64,000 bases of DNA, taken from Nautilus pompilius (taxonomy: Eukaryota > Mollusca > Cephalopoda > Nautilida > Nautilidae). The stretch covers positions 1,054,001 to 1,118,000 of the forward strand of contig JACATO010000684.1 in assembly GCA_018389105.1 (NCBI GenBank), in the 5' to 3' direction. A program made the position numbers and the translations under genes. This document shows, one piece after another, positions 49,384-63,216 of the stretch. The stretch's first letter is position 1, and each line of letters opens with the position of its first letter. Below the pieces are notes generated by a model. It was not told where the DNA came from, made no database searches, and worked only from the letters and a program-made list of their open reading frames with translations.

Positions 49384-52300
49384 ATGGATGCTGGGCCCTA
49401 CGACAATGTGGAGTTCCCCATCCGGAGGCCCGGCACGGGGACCTGGCCCGGTCCTGGGAGTAGCAGCAGTTTGACGACAAATAAGATTCAGGTTCATCAG
49501 GCCACTAAAGTGGACAAGGCGGGTCCGAAACTGCCCACAGTGGTGGAAGGTACGGAGAACGATGACCAGCAAAGAACGATGTCTTATACGGGCTCGTCGT
49601 CAGGGGTAAGCCTCAGTTTCTCTACCTACCACAGCCGAGCCACTCGATGTGGCCTTCGTTAGTCGGTACCCAGCTGCCCTTTTCGCGCACGATCACCGTG
49701 GCGTAACCGTGTACATGTCTGCTGGTGCAGGTACAAGGAGGAGACTAGACCAGTGTGTGGGTGTGTGTCCTCTGACACAAATAGGCTGGTGTATGTATCG
49801 CATTCTCTCTCTCTCTCTCTCTCTGCTCATGCACTCAGTACCTTTAAAGAATGTTCTTGCCTTGTTCATAGCTGTCGATGGAAGTAAAACCAGTCGACAC
49901 CGTTGTCAAGGTTCATAGTATTCTTTTTAACTGCTTGCCATTGCAGATGTGCTTCGTTCTGTCCAGCATAAACAAATTCATTTAGGAAATTGTTGTTACC
50001 TGTTCTTCATTATGCACCCTTTTTTGACTGCTGTATTTATTTTTTTGATATTTTTCTAATAATTAATTTTTTTCCTTTCTATTTTCCTGAATGGAATATT
50101 AGCCAGCACTAAGAAGTACTTTCCGTGTTAGACAATATGGGCGTTGTTACCGACACTGCTGAAGAGAAAATGTTTCGAAGTGTTGGTGTCTAGGTGTGTG
50201 TGTCTAACACGTCTGTCTGTATGTTTAAATATGTGTATGTGTTTAAATGTGTGTGTGTATGCCTTTAACTGTGTTTAAATATGTGTATGTGTTTAAATGT
50301 GCGTGTGTATGTCTTTAACTGTGTTTAAATGTGTGTTGGCTTTAACTGTGTTTAAATATGTGTATGTGTTTAAATGTGCGTGTGTATGTGTTTAACTGTA
50401 TGTTTAAATGTGTGTGTTTATGTCTTTAACTGTGTTTAAATGTGTGGTGTGTGTTGGCTTTAACTGTGTTTAAATATGTGTATGTGTTTAACTGTTTAAA
50501 TGTGTGTTGGCTTTAACTATGTTTAAATGTGTGTTTATGTCTTTAACTGTGTTTAAATGTGTGTGTTGGCTTTAACTGTGTTTAAATATGTGTATGTGTT
50601 TAAATGTGCGTGTGTATGTCTTTAACTGTTTAAATGTGTGTTGGCTTTAACTATGTTTAAATGTGTGTTTATGTCTTTAACTGTGTTTAAATGTGCGTGT
50701 TGGCTTTAACTGTGTTTAAATATGTGCATGTGTTTAAATGTGCGTGTGTATGTGTTTAACTGTATATTTAAATGTGTGTGTTATGTCTTTAACTGTGTTT
50801 AAATGTGTGTTTATGTCTTTAACTGTGTTTAAATGTGTGGTGTGTGTTGGCTTTAACTGTGTTTAAATATGTGTATGTGTTTAAATGTGCGTGTGTATGT
50901 GTTTAACTGTATGTTTAAATGTGTGTGTTGGCTTTAACTATGTTTAAATGTGTGTTTATGTCTTTAACTGTGTTTAAATGTGTGTGTTGGCTTTAACTGT
51001 GTTTAAATGTGTGTTATGTCTTTAACTGTTTAAATGTGTGTTTATGTCTTTAACTGTTTAAATGTGTGTTGGCTTTAACTATGTTTAAATGTGTGTTTAT
51101 GTCTTTAACTGTGTTTAAATGTGTGTTATGTCTTTAACTGTGTTTAAATGTGTGTGTTGGCTTTAACTGTGTTTAAATATGTGTATGTGTTTAAATGTGC
51201 GTGTGTATGTGTTTAACTGTTTAAATGTGTGTTGGCTTTAACTATGTTTAAATGTGTGTTTATGTCTTTAACTGTGTTTAAATGTGCGTGTTGGCTTTAA
51301 CTGTGTTTAAATATGTGCATGTGTTTAAATGTGCGTGTGTATGTGTTTAACTGTATATTTAAATGTGTGTGTTATGTCTTTAACTGTGTTTAAATGTGTG
51401 TTTATGTCTTTAACTGTGTTTAAATGTGTGGTGTGTGTTGGCTTTAACTGTGTTTAAATATGTGTATGTGTTTAAATGTGCGTGTGTATGTGTTTAACTG
51501 TATGTTTAAATGTGTGTGTTGGCTTAACTATGTTTAAATGTGTGTTTATGTCTTTAACTGTGTTTAAATGTGTGTGTTGGCTTTAACTGTGTTTAAATAT
51601 GTGTATGTGTTTAAATGTGCGTGTGTATGTCTTTAACTGTTTAAATGTGTGTTGGCTTTAACTATGTTTAAATGTGTGTTTATGTCTTTAACTGTGTTTA
51701 AATGTGTGTTTATGTCTTTAACTGTGTTTAAATGTGTGTGTTGGCTTTAACTGTGTTTAAATATGTGTATGTGTTTAAATGTGCGTGTGTATGTGTTTAA
51801 CTGTATATTTAAATGTGTGTGTTTATGTCTTTAACTGTGTTTAAATGTGTGTTTATGTCTTTAACTGTGTTTAAATGTGTGGTGTGTGTTGGCTTTAACT
51901 GTGTTTAAATATGTGTATGTGTTTAAATGTGCGTGTGTATGTCTTTAACTCTGTTTAAATGTGTGGTGTGTGTTGGCTTTAACTGTGTTTAAATATGTGT
52001 ATGTGTTTAAATGTGCGTGTGTATGTGTTTAACTGTATGTTTAAATGTGTGTGTTGGCTTTAACTGTGTTTAAATGTGTGGTGTGTGTTGGCTTTAACTG
52101 TGTTTAAATATGTGTATGTGTTTAAATGTGCGTGTGTATGTGTTTAACTGTATGTTTAAATGTGTGTGTTGGCTTTAACTATGTTTAAATATGTGTATGT
52201 GTTTAAATGTGCGTGTGTATGTGTTTAACTGTATGTTTAAATGTGTGTTTATGTCTTTAACTGTGTTTAAATATGTGTATGTGTTTAAATGTGCGTGTGT

Positions 52301-55300
52301 ATGTGTTTAACTGTTTAAATGTGTGTTTATGTCTTTAATTGTGTGTAAGTGTGTTTTTCTAACACGTCTGTCTATATGTTTAAATATGTGTGCGTATGTC
52401 TTTAACTGCTTAAATGTGTGTGTGTGTGTTTAACTGTGGTGCATGCACGTGGTAAAAAGCTATTTGGAGCAGAGTGACCGAATTGATTACTATATCAGTC
52501 GTTTCACCGGTAGCCAGTAGACTCCTAGCATTACTCCATCTATCGCACATACCAAGGTTTCCAGTCGACTGTTACCTGACAGAAAAGGAGCAGGATACAT
52601 TTACATAATTTCGTATTAAATGGTTATTCAGAGGAAGAATTCTTCTAAATTTCTTTCTTTCAGTAGAGGTACAGTTTAAGATAGCGAGGATGCTCGGGTT
52701 ATTTAATACTAATATTAGCGGTTTACAATTCTGATTTAAAACAAACCCGCCGCTCTGAGCAGCTGAGGAATTTCCATCATTGCGGAGGCTGTTAAAGGAG
52801 CCGAAACGACGGCCCCACTTTGATTCACGAGGCGCCCCCTAGTGCTCTTCACCCAAGATTCCGTGTACTACGTAGAAGCAACGTTTACCCCCCACAGGCT
52901 CGAATCCAAAACCAACAGATAAATCGGCTTATTCCGACTGTTCAGCAGTGCGACCGATATGGCACAGACGGAGGAATGGTTTTATTTAGATAAGTGATAG
53001 CGTATAAATGAGGAGAAACTAAGAGCCGGTTCGATGCGGGAGAAGCAGCAGCAGCAGCATCTCTATTTTTTTAAAGAGAGGTGGGGGGGGTCATGTATGG
53101 ATGCTATCACCCTGCTTTTGTTTATTGTATTGACTGCGCTGGGTGTGGAGAGGGCTGGTAATGGCACCGCGCATTCTCGTATCGTGTCACGTGGGCTGTT
53201 CGCCAAGTTAACTAGAAATCTACTATGAAGCGCTACACGGTGGGGCCATAACTAGAAACGCTATGTACACCATGGAAGGCAAAGTAGTTACTTTGGAACT
53301 TCTTTGCTAGTCTCTTAGGGAGACGTCTAAGCCCGTATGGAAACGAGGGTTCCGATGCATGTGAGCACAGAATCTCGGTTATGGTTAAGGGCCATTTACT
53401 AGTTTCTCAGAACTGACTTCCTGCAGAGTCATCTAAAGGCTGCCTGCTTTGATTTTAAAACTAAGTTTGTTGAGGATAGCGGCGTTCATTAGTTTTATTA
53501 GATTACAAGTGATCGATCTGCCTGTCTTTTGTCAAAATTTTCAATAAATTAATTGCTCTCGATTTAATAATTTTTTACGATCGTCTGATACATTATTACG
53601 AGATTTTAACAATAAGGACAACAACAACAGAGTCTCTGATGCTGACGTTTGGCAAGGAAATTCACGCCGCCGAAAAGTGAAAAAGAGCGAGAAGAACCCG
53701 AGCCAGGGAGTTACGCCAATCGAGTCGGTTTCCTGCCCCCGACCTTGACCCTGACCCTTAACAATACATACGCCACCTTATTTGATTGAAAAATGGGAAG
53801 TTTCTCAGAGCGGGTTGTACCTGAGAACAAAAAGCGCGTAGAAAACTCAGATGCAAGCGATGTCTCTAACCTTTGATGCGTGCCAGCGATCCAGTAGGCC
53901 CCGGAGGGCTGGTCCGGCTGCTGCGTGGCCCCGCAACACGAAGCAACCGTCACGCGCGAGCTGTTTGTCTGATTCGCCAGGACCGTAGAAGCCCAAAAGG
54001 GTTTTTGCTAATGACTTTTAAAGAGTCTGGTATGGAGGCGAATGTGTCGTCATTCCTGCCACGGTTCGTTCGGTTTCTCTTGTCACCAAACTTAACTTGA
54101 TTAACCTGTCTGGAGCTGTGCCACCTTTGCTCTAAAAACAGGTGTGTAGTATGTACGATCGATCTGTTTTAGAAGAAGATGGCGAATTCCCCCCCCCCCC
54201 TCCCCGTCACACCGCTCGACCTGTGCCAGTGTAAGATAAATTACGAATTTCCTCCTATTCTTCATCTCCGTTTTGTACATCTTCTATGTCATATTACATT
54301 TCATCAGTTTCCGCGTTCTTCGTCATCCTCTCCGTCAATCCCTTCACCGGAAGAAGGATCATTTCCAAGTAGTTCATTTTGCAGGACACCAAACACATTT
54401 CTATTATTGTCGACCATTTTATTTTTCTGTTTTAAAAATATGGAATGGAAAAGAAAAAGAAATAACGAATAATTGGTAAAAAAAACTTTATACAAAATAA
54501 TAATAATAATCAAATTTGGAGATTATTAACCGAACTGAGAATTTACAGAAAAAGGCTAGGGGTTTATGGTGTACTGTCAAAGATTAAGCAATCTAGGGAG
54601 TTATGGTGTAGTGTTAAGGGTTATGGTATACTGTTAGAGGGTTAAGCAATTTGGGGTTTATGGTGTACTGTCAAGGGTTAAGTAATCTAGGGGTTTATGG
54701 TGTGCTGTCAATGGTTAAGCAATCTAGGGGGTTATGGTGTCCTGTTAGGGGTCAAGCAATCTTGGTGTTTATGGTGGGTATAGTGTCAAAGATTAAGCAA
54801 TCTAGGGAGTTATGGTGTAGTGTTAAGGGTTATGGTATACTGTTAGGGGTTAAGCAATTTGGGGTTTATGGTGTACTGTCAAAGATTAAGCAATCTAGGG
54901 AGTTATGGTGTAGTGTTAAGGGTTATGGTATACTGTTAGAGGTTAAGCAATTTGGGGTTTATGGTGTACTGTCAAGGGTTAAGTAATCTAGGGGTTTATG
55001 GTGTGCTGTCAATGGTTAAGCAATCTAGGGGGTTATGGTGTCCTGTTAGGGGTCAAGCAATCTTGGTGTTTATGGTGGGTATACTGTCAAAGATTAAGCA
55101 ATCTAGGGAGTTATGGTGTAGTGTTAAGGGTTATGGTATACTGTTAGGGGTTAAGCAATTTGGGGTTTATGGTGTGCTGTCAATGGTTAAGCAATCTAGG
55201 GGGTTATGGTGTCCTGTTAGAGGTTAAGCAATCTAGGGGGTTATGGTGTCCTGTTAGGGGTCAAGCAATCAAGGGGTTATGGTGTGCTGTTAGGGGTCAA

Positions 55301-58300
55301 ACAATCTAGGGGTTTATGGTGTACTGTTAAGGGTTAAACAATCCAGTAGTGGGAGTACCGAAGCACCATTATTCCATACGGTTTGAAGACAGGCTCTGTT
55401 ATCGTTATTTCTAGGGTGGTGTAAAACAGTTAACCATCTTTGTACACATATATAAGAAATACGTTATGGCCGTCAGTTCCGTGCGTCAGTCAAAAACATT
55501 AAGGATCATCTCGGATAGCTTATATTTTCTCATCGAGTTTTCGGGTTGTTTTTAAGTCAGTAAATGTTTGTTTAATTATTATTCTTTTCAACAACGTGCC
55601 CCAGGGAGCCCGGCCGCGCTCTGTAGAAGAATTCCGCCTGTACAGACGTCGTTAACCGCAGCAAGGCTGGAAAAGCAGATGTCGCGTGTTCTCCTCTCAG
55701 GCCATTAGTCGCGCCTCATCTACGGCTGCTGCCAGGTGCCCGCGCTGATGGTCGGCTCTTCTCGCGCGTTTACAGAACACTAGGGGGGGTGGTTATTACA
55801 AAAACACGGCCACTTTAAGGTTGTTGTTGCTGCTGTTGCCGCTGTTTTCCTAGCAACGCGCCTCGCTCGGACTGGGACTTACGTCACTGTCTCGCCGCCA
55901 GGGTTCTTCAGAACGCCTTCCGGCGGCGAGCTGCGCACTCCTGTGTTCTTGACCTTGCGATGCTGAGGCGACTAATAACTGGCGCATATTTTAGTCACTA
56001 CGACCCTTCGTGAATTTTTGTTCTGTAACAATTGGATTCAAAATAGCTGGCGAGTCGGACGAGTTACCTCCCCCTTATTTTTTTTATGCCGTCGCTCCAT
56101 ACTCGGCCAAACGTCTTCTCGGACCCACGACGCTGGTCAAAACCGTCGGCGGCGCTTCATGCGATCGACAAAACACCAACCAGGGGGCCTCCCCCCCCCA
56201 GACAAGAACTCCTCCTAGATGGTTTACGCGCATTGATAAGCGATTTGATTTCAGCCCGTTTGTTGACGTTGTAACCAACGCAAAAGGACGCGCAGTCAGC
56301 AGTGAAATAGCAAGCAGCTGTAGTGGCTCCACCGGATGATGGGTACAATGATGTTCACTTTGTACGAAGTATATCGCTAAACTGGAAAAATAAAAAAATT
56401 CCGGAAGTTTTCAATATCTGAGAGGACTGATTTTATTCTAAAGGTAACCTCTCTTCTCAGGCGTAGGAATTCAAGTTGAAATAAATCTAAATAAATATAG
56501 TGGAAGCAACTGAAATGTAAACAAATGTCAGGTGTCATTAATTTCCTGCATAAAAAGCCTTTTAAATAGATGGAATTTATTTCTGAACCGAAGACTGCAG
56601 CGCATGTGATGTAACATCTGCCGTTGTATTCACTCAGCGAGTGGTAAACTAACAGTCCCGTCCGGCCGGTGGCGTGACCATCGCTGAGAAACACGACAAC
56701 AGCCCATTATTCATATCGTTATTGCTGTACCAAAAATGGGAGACAGCCACGTTTCACTTGGCCGTGTGCCCAGCTGTGCACGCCCCTTTTCTACTGGATC
56801 CCGAGGCCGATTTATTCTCCCCCCCATCCAACATCTTTTTCAAAGTGGCGAGCGCGAATGTCAAGACGTTTAAGTCCAAGCCACCTCCTCCCCTCGAGTC
56901 TTACCGGCCCCTGGCCACCTTCAAAGTAAGGTAATGCTACCAGGAAGCAGCGGGCTGAGTCATGTACTTCCTGTCAGCAGCCCCGGCAATTTATAGGGAC
57001 GCAACTCGTGTCCACTTGTGCAAGTCCCCCCTCCGAACGTTTTCAGTGTGAATAGGTTTGGCTGTCTGTTCAAGCCCAGTCCTTTAACCTACTTCCACTT
57101 TGATCAAATTAGGAAATTGTTCTCGGAAAATGTCACAGCTGTATACAATGGTAAACATGACATCGGCGAGGCGAGCCACTTGGGAGGGGCATTAAATGTC
57201 AACAGGTTGTTTGGAAAGTAAATATCGCTGTATACGATCGCGGTGTTGTTGTATTAATCTATTTCTGCAGCTCGCATACAGATGCCGAGGTGGTGGTGGT
57301 TGTTTTGTTTTCGCGTGTGCGTGTCGGATTTGTAAACTTGGTTGGCTGCCGACGACGCGAGCCCTGTTGGGGGGATTCGGAGATTATATATGTACGAAGA
57401 TTGAAGCAAACGAACGCTATCACTGTTTAAGAAAGCCGATTCGTTATCTCAGGAAATGCGCCATGTTAGAAACCGGAAAGGCGTGCGATTGTCGGGTAAA
57501 GCTTTCCACTTCTCTCGCAGAAGCCTCCCTGACGGAAACCACGGCTTCCTTTTGCTTCGGTGTCTAAATGGTCTCAAATATTCCCATTGAATCAGAGCTC
57601 CCATCGCTGTTGAGACGTCTTTTGGCGCTTTCCTGGTTCGCTAGCCCAGCCTTCCTCCTCTCCTCTACACTGAGGCGTTCTTGGAGTCCTTATCTCCTTC
57701 CATCCGGGAATTCTAAGTTCATCTAGGGCAGCGTGGCGGTCCGTTTTCTTTAGTAGGGATTTTCGGCTCCGCGCATCTTCAGACGTTGGCCTCCCCACCG
57801 CGTCTCTTTTGAATAGCTTTAATTTAGTTTCGTTCTTCCAACGGTTTCAATGCCAGTTTTCCACAGCCCAGCAGTCCAGTTCCTGCGATGTTGCCCTACT
57901 TCAGCTTTGCTGCCACGTGACAGGGCGGCCTGGAAACTTCGTGGTGATAGCTTTCTTCCGTGGAACTGTTGATGACTTAGATTACGGAGCCCACCTTAAT
58001 TTTGCACCGCTTACGCTTTCTCACCAGATTTCATTCCCGCCCATAAATCCTCACTTCTGGTCGAGACATTTTCTCATACTGGCCTCCAGTATAGTCCTTT
58101 ACGTAAGTAAACAAACAAAAAATGTTGTGGGGGGTTCATAATTTGTATATTTTTATAATAGTTCAAAGAGAATTATTTTCCATCTTGGTCTCACGTTGTT
58201 AGCCTTTAATTGATTTTCCAAGATGACGCATCTTTAAAAGTACAAACCGACTGGTCTCTGCGCTGTTTCAGCGTCAGCACCCTGTGCTCTGACAGTACAG

Positions 58301-59756
58301 TACTGTGGTAAACAAGAAAGTGCAGGCGGGACGGACAGGTTGGCTGATGATGTACGTTTGTCAGGTGTACTCAGATTACCCGATACGACGGTTTCTTTGT
58401 TGCCGTTGTTTAGACGTGAGATGAGAGAACGAACCAGACCAAGACTGGAAGATAAAGCTGGAGCTTTGTGGCAGATGTAATTCTGCTGACGACTGACTTC
58501 CTTGTGTCCAGTGGACCCAATAGAAGTTTCACTTAATAAAGCAAAGTGCTTTACTAGATTAACTACTGTTGGGTGTCTCGGTAACTTCAGGCCAAACCTG
58601 ACTGACGGCCGGCCCTCGGATAGTCAGCTTATTTTGGAAACCATTTAAAGCGAACTTTATAATTTCTAGCTGTTTTTATCTATACCAAGACAAAACTACC
58701 GGGGGGGAGTCGTAGATGGTTTACGTGCCAAAATGCGAAGCTCCGACTGACGGCAGCCATGTTGTACCGCCTAGTTCCACCTACCTGGCGTTATAAGGGA
58801 ACATCAGTTCTCTTTCTTCCACGTCTGATTTGTAAGGGAGAAGAGTTGGCCTTAAAGGACAAAGCTTACAACTAAAACAAGGCGCAATGAAAATGGACTC
58901 CTTACGCGATTGAAAATGTTGCATTTTGGGAAATTATTGCATAAGATCTATATATTAAGTCAATGAAATGGTTTTTATTTATTCTGTATTTGGATAGCGA
59001 TTTTCTAAAGGAAAAGTTCACCCACCATGGTTCATAACATAACTGCACTTACTGGAATGTATAAATATATAGTTCGGTAAACGTTTGCCGTCTTTGTTTG
59101 ATAGGGTATTTAAATTCCATACCAGCAGTTGAAACATATAACCGGTGTAATACCTACTTGATTCTCAGAGCCCGACTTCCGTTTATTTCAGGAAACATTT
59201 ACTGGCAATTTTTTTCCTTTATTTTCATTTGCATAAGAATGTAAACCATTTCCTTTCTTTTGATGTATGCTAGTCTTGGAAATGCTTTGTTGATGACTCG
59301 CTGCTGCTACCAGCCCCCGTTCCTTTTATCCGCACCGGTCCAGTCCCAGTCAATGTACAGTCAGTCTCCCCTCCTCTCATTTTTTCAATTTTTTAATTAG
59401 TGTCTTTCTCCAAATATCTGTTGCTGGATTCAAACTATATCAGTGAGATAGCTAGCTACCCGATGACCTGAGAACCAAGTAGGTTTTTCTGCTATTTAAA
59501 TATTGCACTAGAAAAGAACAATAAATAGCAAACGCTTCCGGTTTTGGTACAAACATGTTGAGGGGGGAAGCAGGCGGGCACGAGCCTGCAATGACGTCAT
59601 CTGTCCACACCCCCCACATTATTTTTGGCAAAGCTGTTTTAATAAACGAGAAGGAAAAAAATGTCTCTTTGTATCTTTAACTTTCTTTCATAGTTAATTA
59701 ACTATTCTTTGAGGTCGTGATGTCGATCCTGACTTTTTCCTTTTATAAGATAAATG

Positions 59757-59824
<68 letters not shown>

Positions 59825-62800
59825 TATTATTATTATTATTATTATTAGTTTTTGTTTATGCAGAATTTAAAATCCCGAAGTATGTATAAGGGGTCAAAAA
59901 CGTTTTTCCAGAAGGGGATTGTAAGAATTAGATAAGATATTTCTACAAAACATCTTTAAAAGTCTGAAGTCTTAATAGATTACAAACAATGGGGAAAACG
60001 ACTTCGCCAAACACAAAGTCTTGTTGTTGTTTTGTTTTTTTTGCTGGCAAAACAAAAGGATCAAGATAAGAGTGACGTCACACTATCGGTGGCTCTCCTC
60101 CTGTGAGACCGAGCGCATTCATTGTTGTTTTACTACTAATTATTATTATAAATATAACCTCCGCGTGTCTGGTAGCCATTTTAAAGATAGATTTTACCTG
60201 TAACGTCAGAGAACTCGGGAGTCTTTTAACTGGGGCTCCGGTGAATTTTGCTTTAGTACGAAAACAAACGATGTTTTGCACACACACACATCTGAGGCCT
60301 GGTGTATTAGCCTCTTGCCTTGTTGCATCCCCCCCAACCCTGGCTCCTAACTACGTTTCGAGTCGGTGACGAATCGTCCGGTTGGCCTCAGGAAAGCATT
60401 TGAAGCGGAAGTTTTGTAGAGTTGGTTTTCGTCTATTGCAGGTTGCGGACAATGTCGCCGAGAGCCGGCAGCAGCAGGCGGGGGTGTACTCGCAGCAACT
60501 ACAGCAGACTGGTGGGTCTTTCAACCACTCGACTGCCAAAGCTTATAAGTTTCGATCCACGGACCAGTTTAACCGCAGGGATCTGATCCCCGCCTCACAG
60601 GATTTAATCGACGCTCTTTACGCTACTCATCGCAAACACCACCGTCTCTGCGAGGCAGTGGAGGAGGAAGGGCTTAATCTGAAGGATATCATTTGCGAGA
60701 CGCACCGGAAAGCTGGGGAGAACGTCAGCTACGAACAGTTGCTGCAAGGTAAGACAAACGCAATCACTGCATTAAAAAAAATAACCATCTCGTCTGCAGG
60801 ACATGAGAAGCATAGATTCCTCGGAGCATTTCGAGAGAAGGCGTTAAAGAGTGCTGCCGTCGAGAACGATGTAGAAGTGTGTTTACCATTTCGCTCTTGC
60901 ATATTTTAAAGCGCCCATTTTTTTTTTTTTTTAATGGCGAGCCTCGCTTTCCCGCCATTTACCTCGCTGTGACGTCAGGTGCGCTCGCGTCTCGGCTTGA
61001 TACGGGTCTTTCCCATTAAAGTGCTGCTGTCAGTCTGGTGAGCATTAAATCTTTGGCGAGAAGCCAGCTTGCCAGTCTGCCAAATTCCGATTCCTCTGCG
61101 ATATGTGCACAGGTGCTGCCATTCTGCACAAATTCTCTTTGAGTTTCATGTTACCAAACACGGAGTACCATTGAAGGTTGCAGACTGGTGTCGACCCTAG
61201 TATCTTGTCTGCTCGCTGAAGGTCGAGGTTGCTCTGCGAGTACGGAACACCAGTAGGACCATAAGTATTCCATTCTAGGTTTGATGGATTTCGTTAAAAC
61301 TGTTAATTTATCTAAAATTTATATTAAAAAAAAATGTATTTTAAAACATTTAAAAAAGGGACCAAGTTGTGCCGTGTGAGTCATTATAGTACAACAGCGC
61401 GGGAAGCATCTCTTCTCATCCCCAATCGCATCGTTTTTCTTCAGCAGCTGCAAGTTCAGTTTGCTAGTCTTTCAAAAAAAAATAAATAAACATTGGTGGC
61501 GACTTGGTCGGAAATTGGATTAAACGTTACTTTCGTCTACCTCTTTTTTTTTGCTATAAAAGTTAATTTATCATTATTTTAATGGTACCAAGAAAACCTT
61601 AGGCCGGATTTCTTGACTGATACTCGGTGTCTTGTCTCCTCCTTCCGTCGGTGAAAGGATGTTGGAGGAACACACAGACAGAAAGTCTTGGCTTCTGATA
61701 GTGATTCGCTCAGATTAATGTTTCGGATTTTACAGGGATGCTTGTAGAAGGCGAGAGACTCCTGCTGGGTGGAAACTGGCTCTATTTTACCAATGTAGAA
61801 TTCCTAGATGCTGACGGGACCAATACAACAGCCCAGCCCCTAGGAAATGGCAGGGTGTGTATCACCAGCCGGGTGCTGCTTATTCTCTGTGCAGAGGGAA
61901 CATTTAGTAAGTATATGTTACGGCTTCATCGCAGATGTTTGGTCGGTTGGATACATCGCAGGAGGAAGGATGTGTCAAAGAGAAGGAAACTTCGTGAAAT
62001 AGGGAATAGATGCTAACATTTCTTTTTTCCACCTGTAATAAATTAAAGTTTCGGGGTTTCACTCCTTATGCTCAGATGAAAAATGCAGTCCGAATTACAC
62101 TGGTAGGCAGGTCTCAGCACAAGCTTATGGCCCGGCAAGGCGTCAGCGAAGGAAGAGTCTTTGCTACTTGTCTTCCTGGCTTCAATCAACGAGAAGGGCG
62201 CCAAAAGGTCTGTGTGACGAGTAATAGCTCGGCCTGTTAACCAGAGGGGTTACTAGCACATTGTGTTAACCAAAAACAGGACTAGCACAGTCTGCTAACT
62301 ATAAGGCATTCGGGTAATGCAGACCCTGGATCGGGGAACCGAGGTTTCCACTCTTCGACTACGGTGCGCGAAGTATAGATTTCATAGCTGCAGATCAGCT
62401 GAGAGGACGGGTTGGTCTTCTCGGGGGAAATCTCGCGCAAAGGGAATTCAGGGTTAGTTCCCTAATCCAAACTCCTAAACGGTACTGTTCATCTTTTGAG
62501 TCATTCATCAGTCATGTCAGGTGAGCATAACGAAATTAAAAGGCGACTAACACACAAACAGGAAGTGTAGCTTTACGGTTTTAATTTTTGTTTATAAAAA
62601 CACCAAAACACAGCTCATTTACGTAGATGGGTCCGGGTCTTCATCCATGTACGATCTGCATTCCTCTAAGCTCGAGTTAAAATAAAACGAAATATTATCC
62701 AGCGTCGCTCGGTTGTGACGGAAGACGAAACATTAATTAGATGTCGAAAGCAGCCAGCCATCTGCCTCCCTGGTTCTTCAGTTAAAGATCGAGGAAGTAC

Positions 62801-63172
62801 AGTTCCTTTGTCTGGGGATAAGAATAGATCCTAACGGTAACTGCTCACGAAGGCCGGAGCTCTGTGATTAAACGTCTACGTTGGTTGATTTATTATTGTA
62901 AACCTAATTACATCCTACATCGATCCTTGATGTGAGAGAGGCTGCTCGCTTGGATACTTCTAATCTCCGAAGCGAAAGCGGTTTATAGCTTCCCAACGAG
63001 TTCACGTTTGGTATTCTTCAGTAGAAGCTGGTGGCCTTATATAAATGTAGGCCCGTCGGCCGCCATGCTGAAGACAAAAGAAAAAAGTTATTTGTGTAAG
63101 ATTGTTTTTTTTTTTGTTAAAATTCTGCGGTAGATCAACCGCAACGTCCCCCCTCTCTCTCTCTGTAATGAC

Positions 63173-63216
<44 letters not shown>

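Noticed and set aside
50203..52440. CRISPR-like array
   Set aside because: Units are irregular, there are no unique spacers and the genome is eukaryotic; it is a minisatellite.
54651..55227. 111- and 91-codon + frames with near-identical products
   Set aside because: They are the translation of the 301-bp higher-order minisatellite; there is no gene context and no known domain.
57196..57567. 123-codon + frame in intron 1 of gene 3
   Set aside because: Cys/Arg-rich and without recognisable blocks; a chance frame in CpG-rich intron.
60382..60909. A 175-codon single-exon gene
   Set aside because: The frame covers exon 2 of gene 3 but runs on past a good GTAAGA donor; the part after 60748 and before 60442 is intron read-through.
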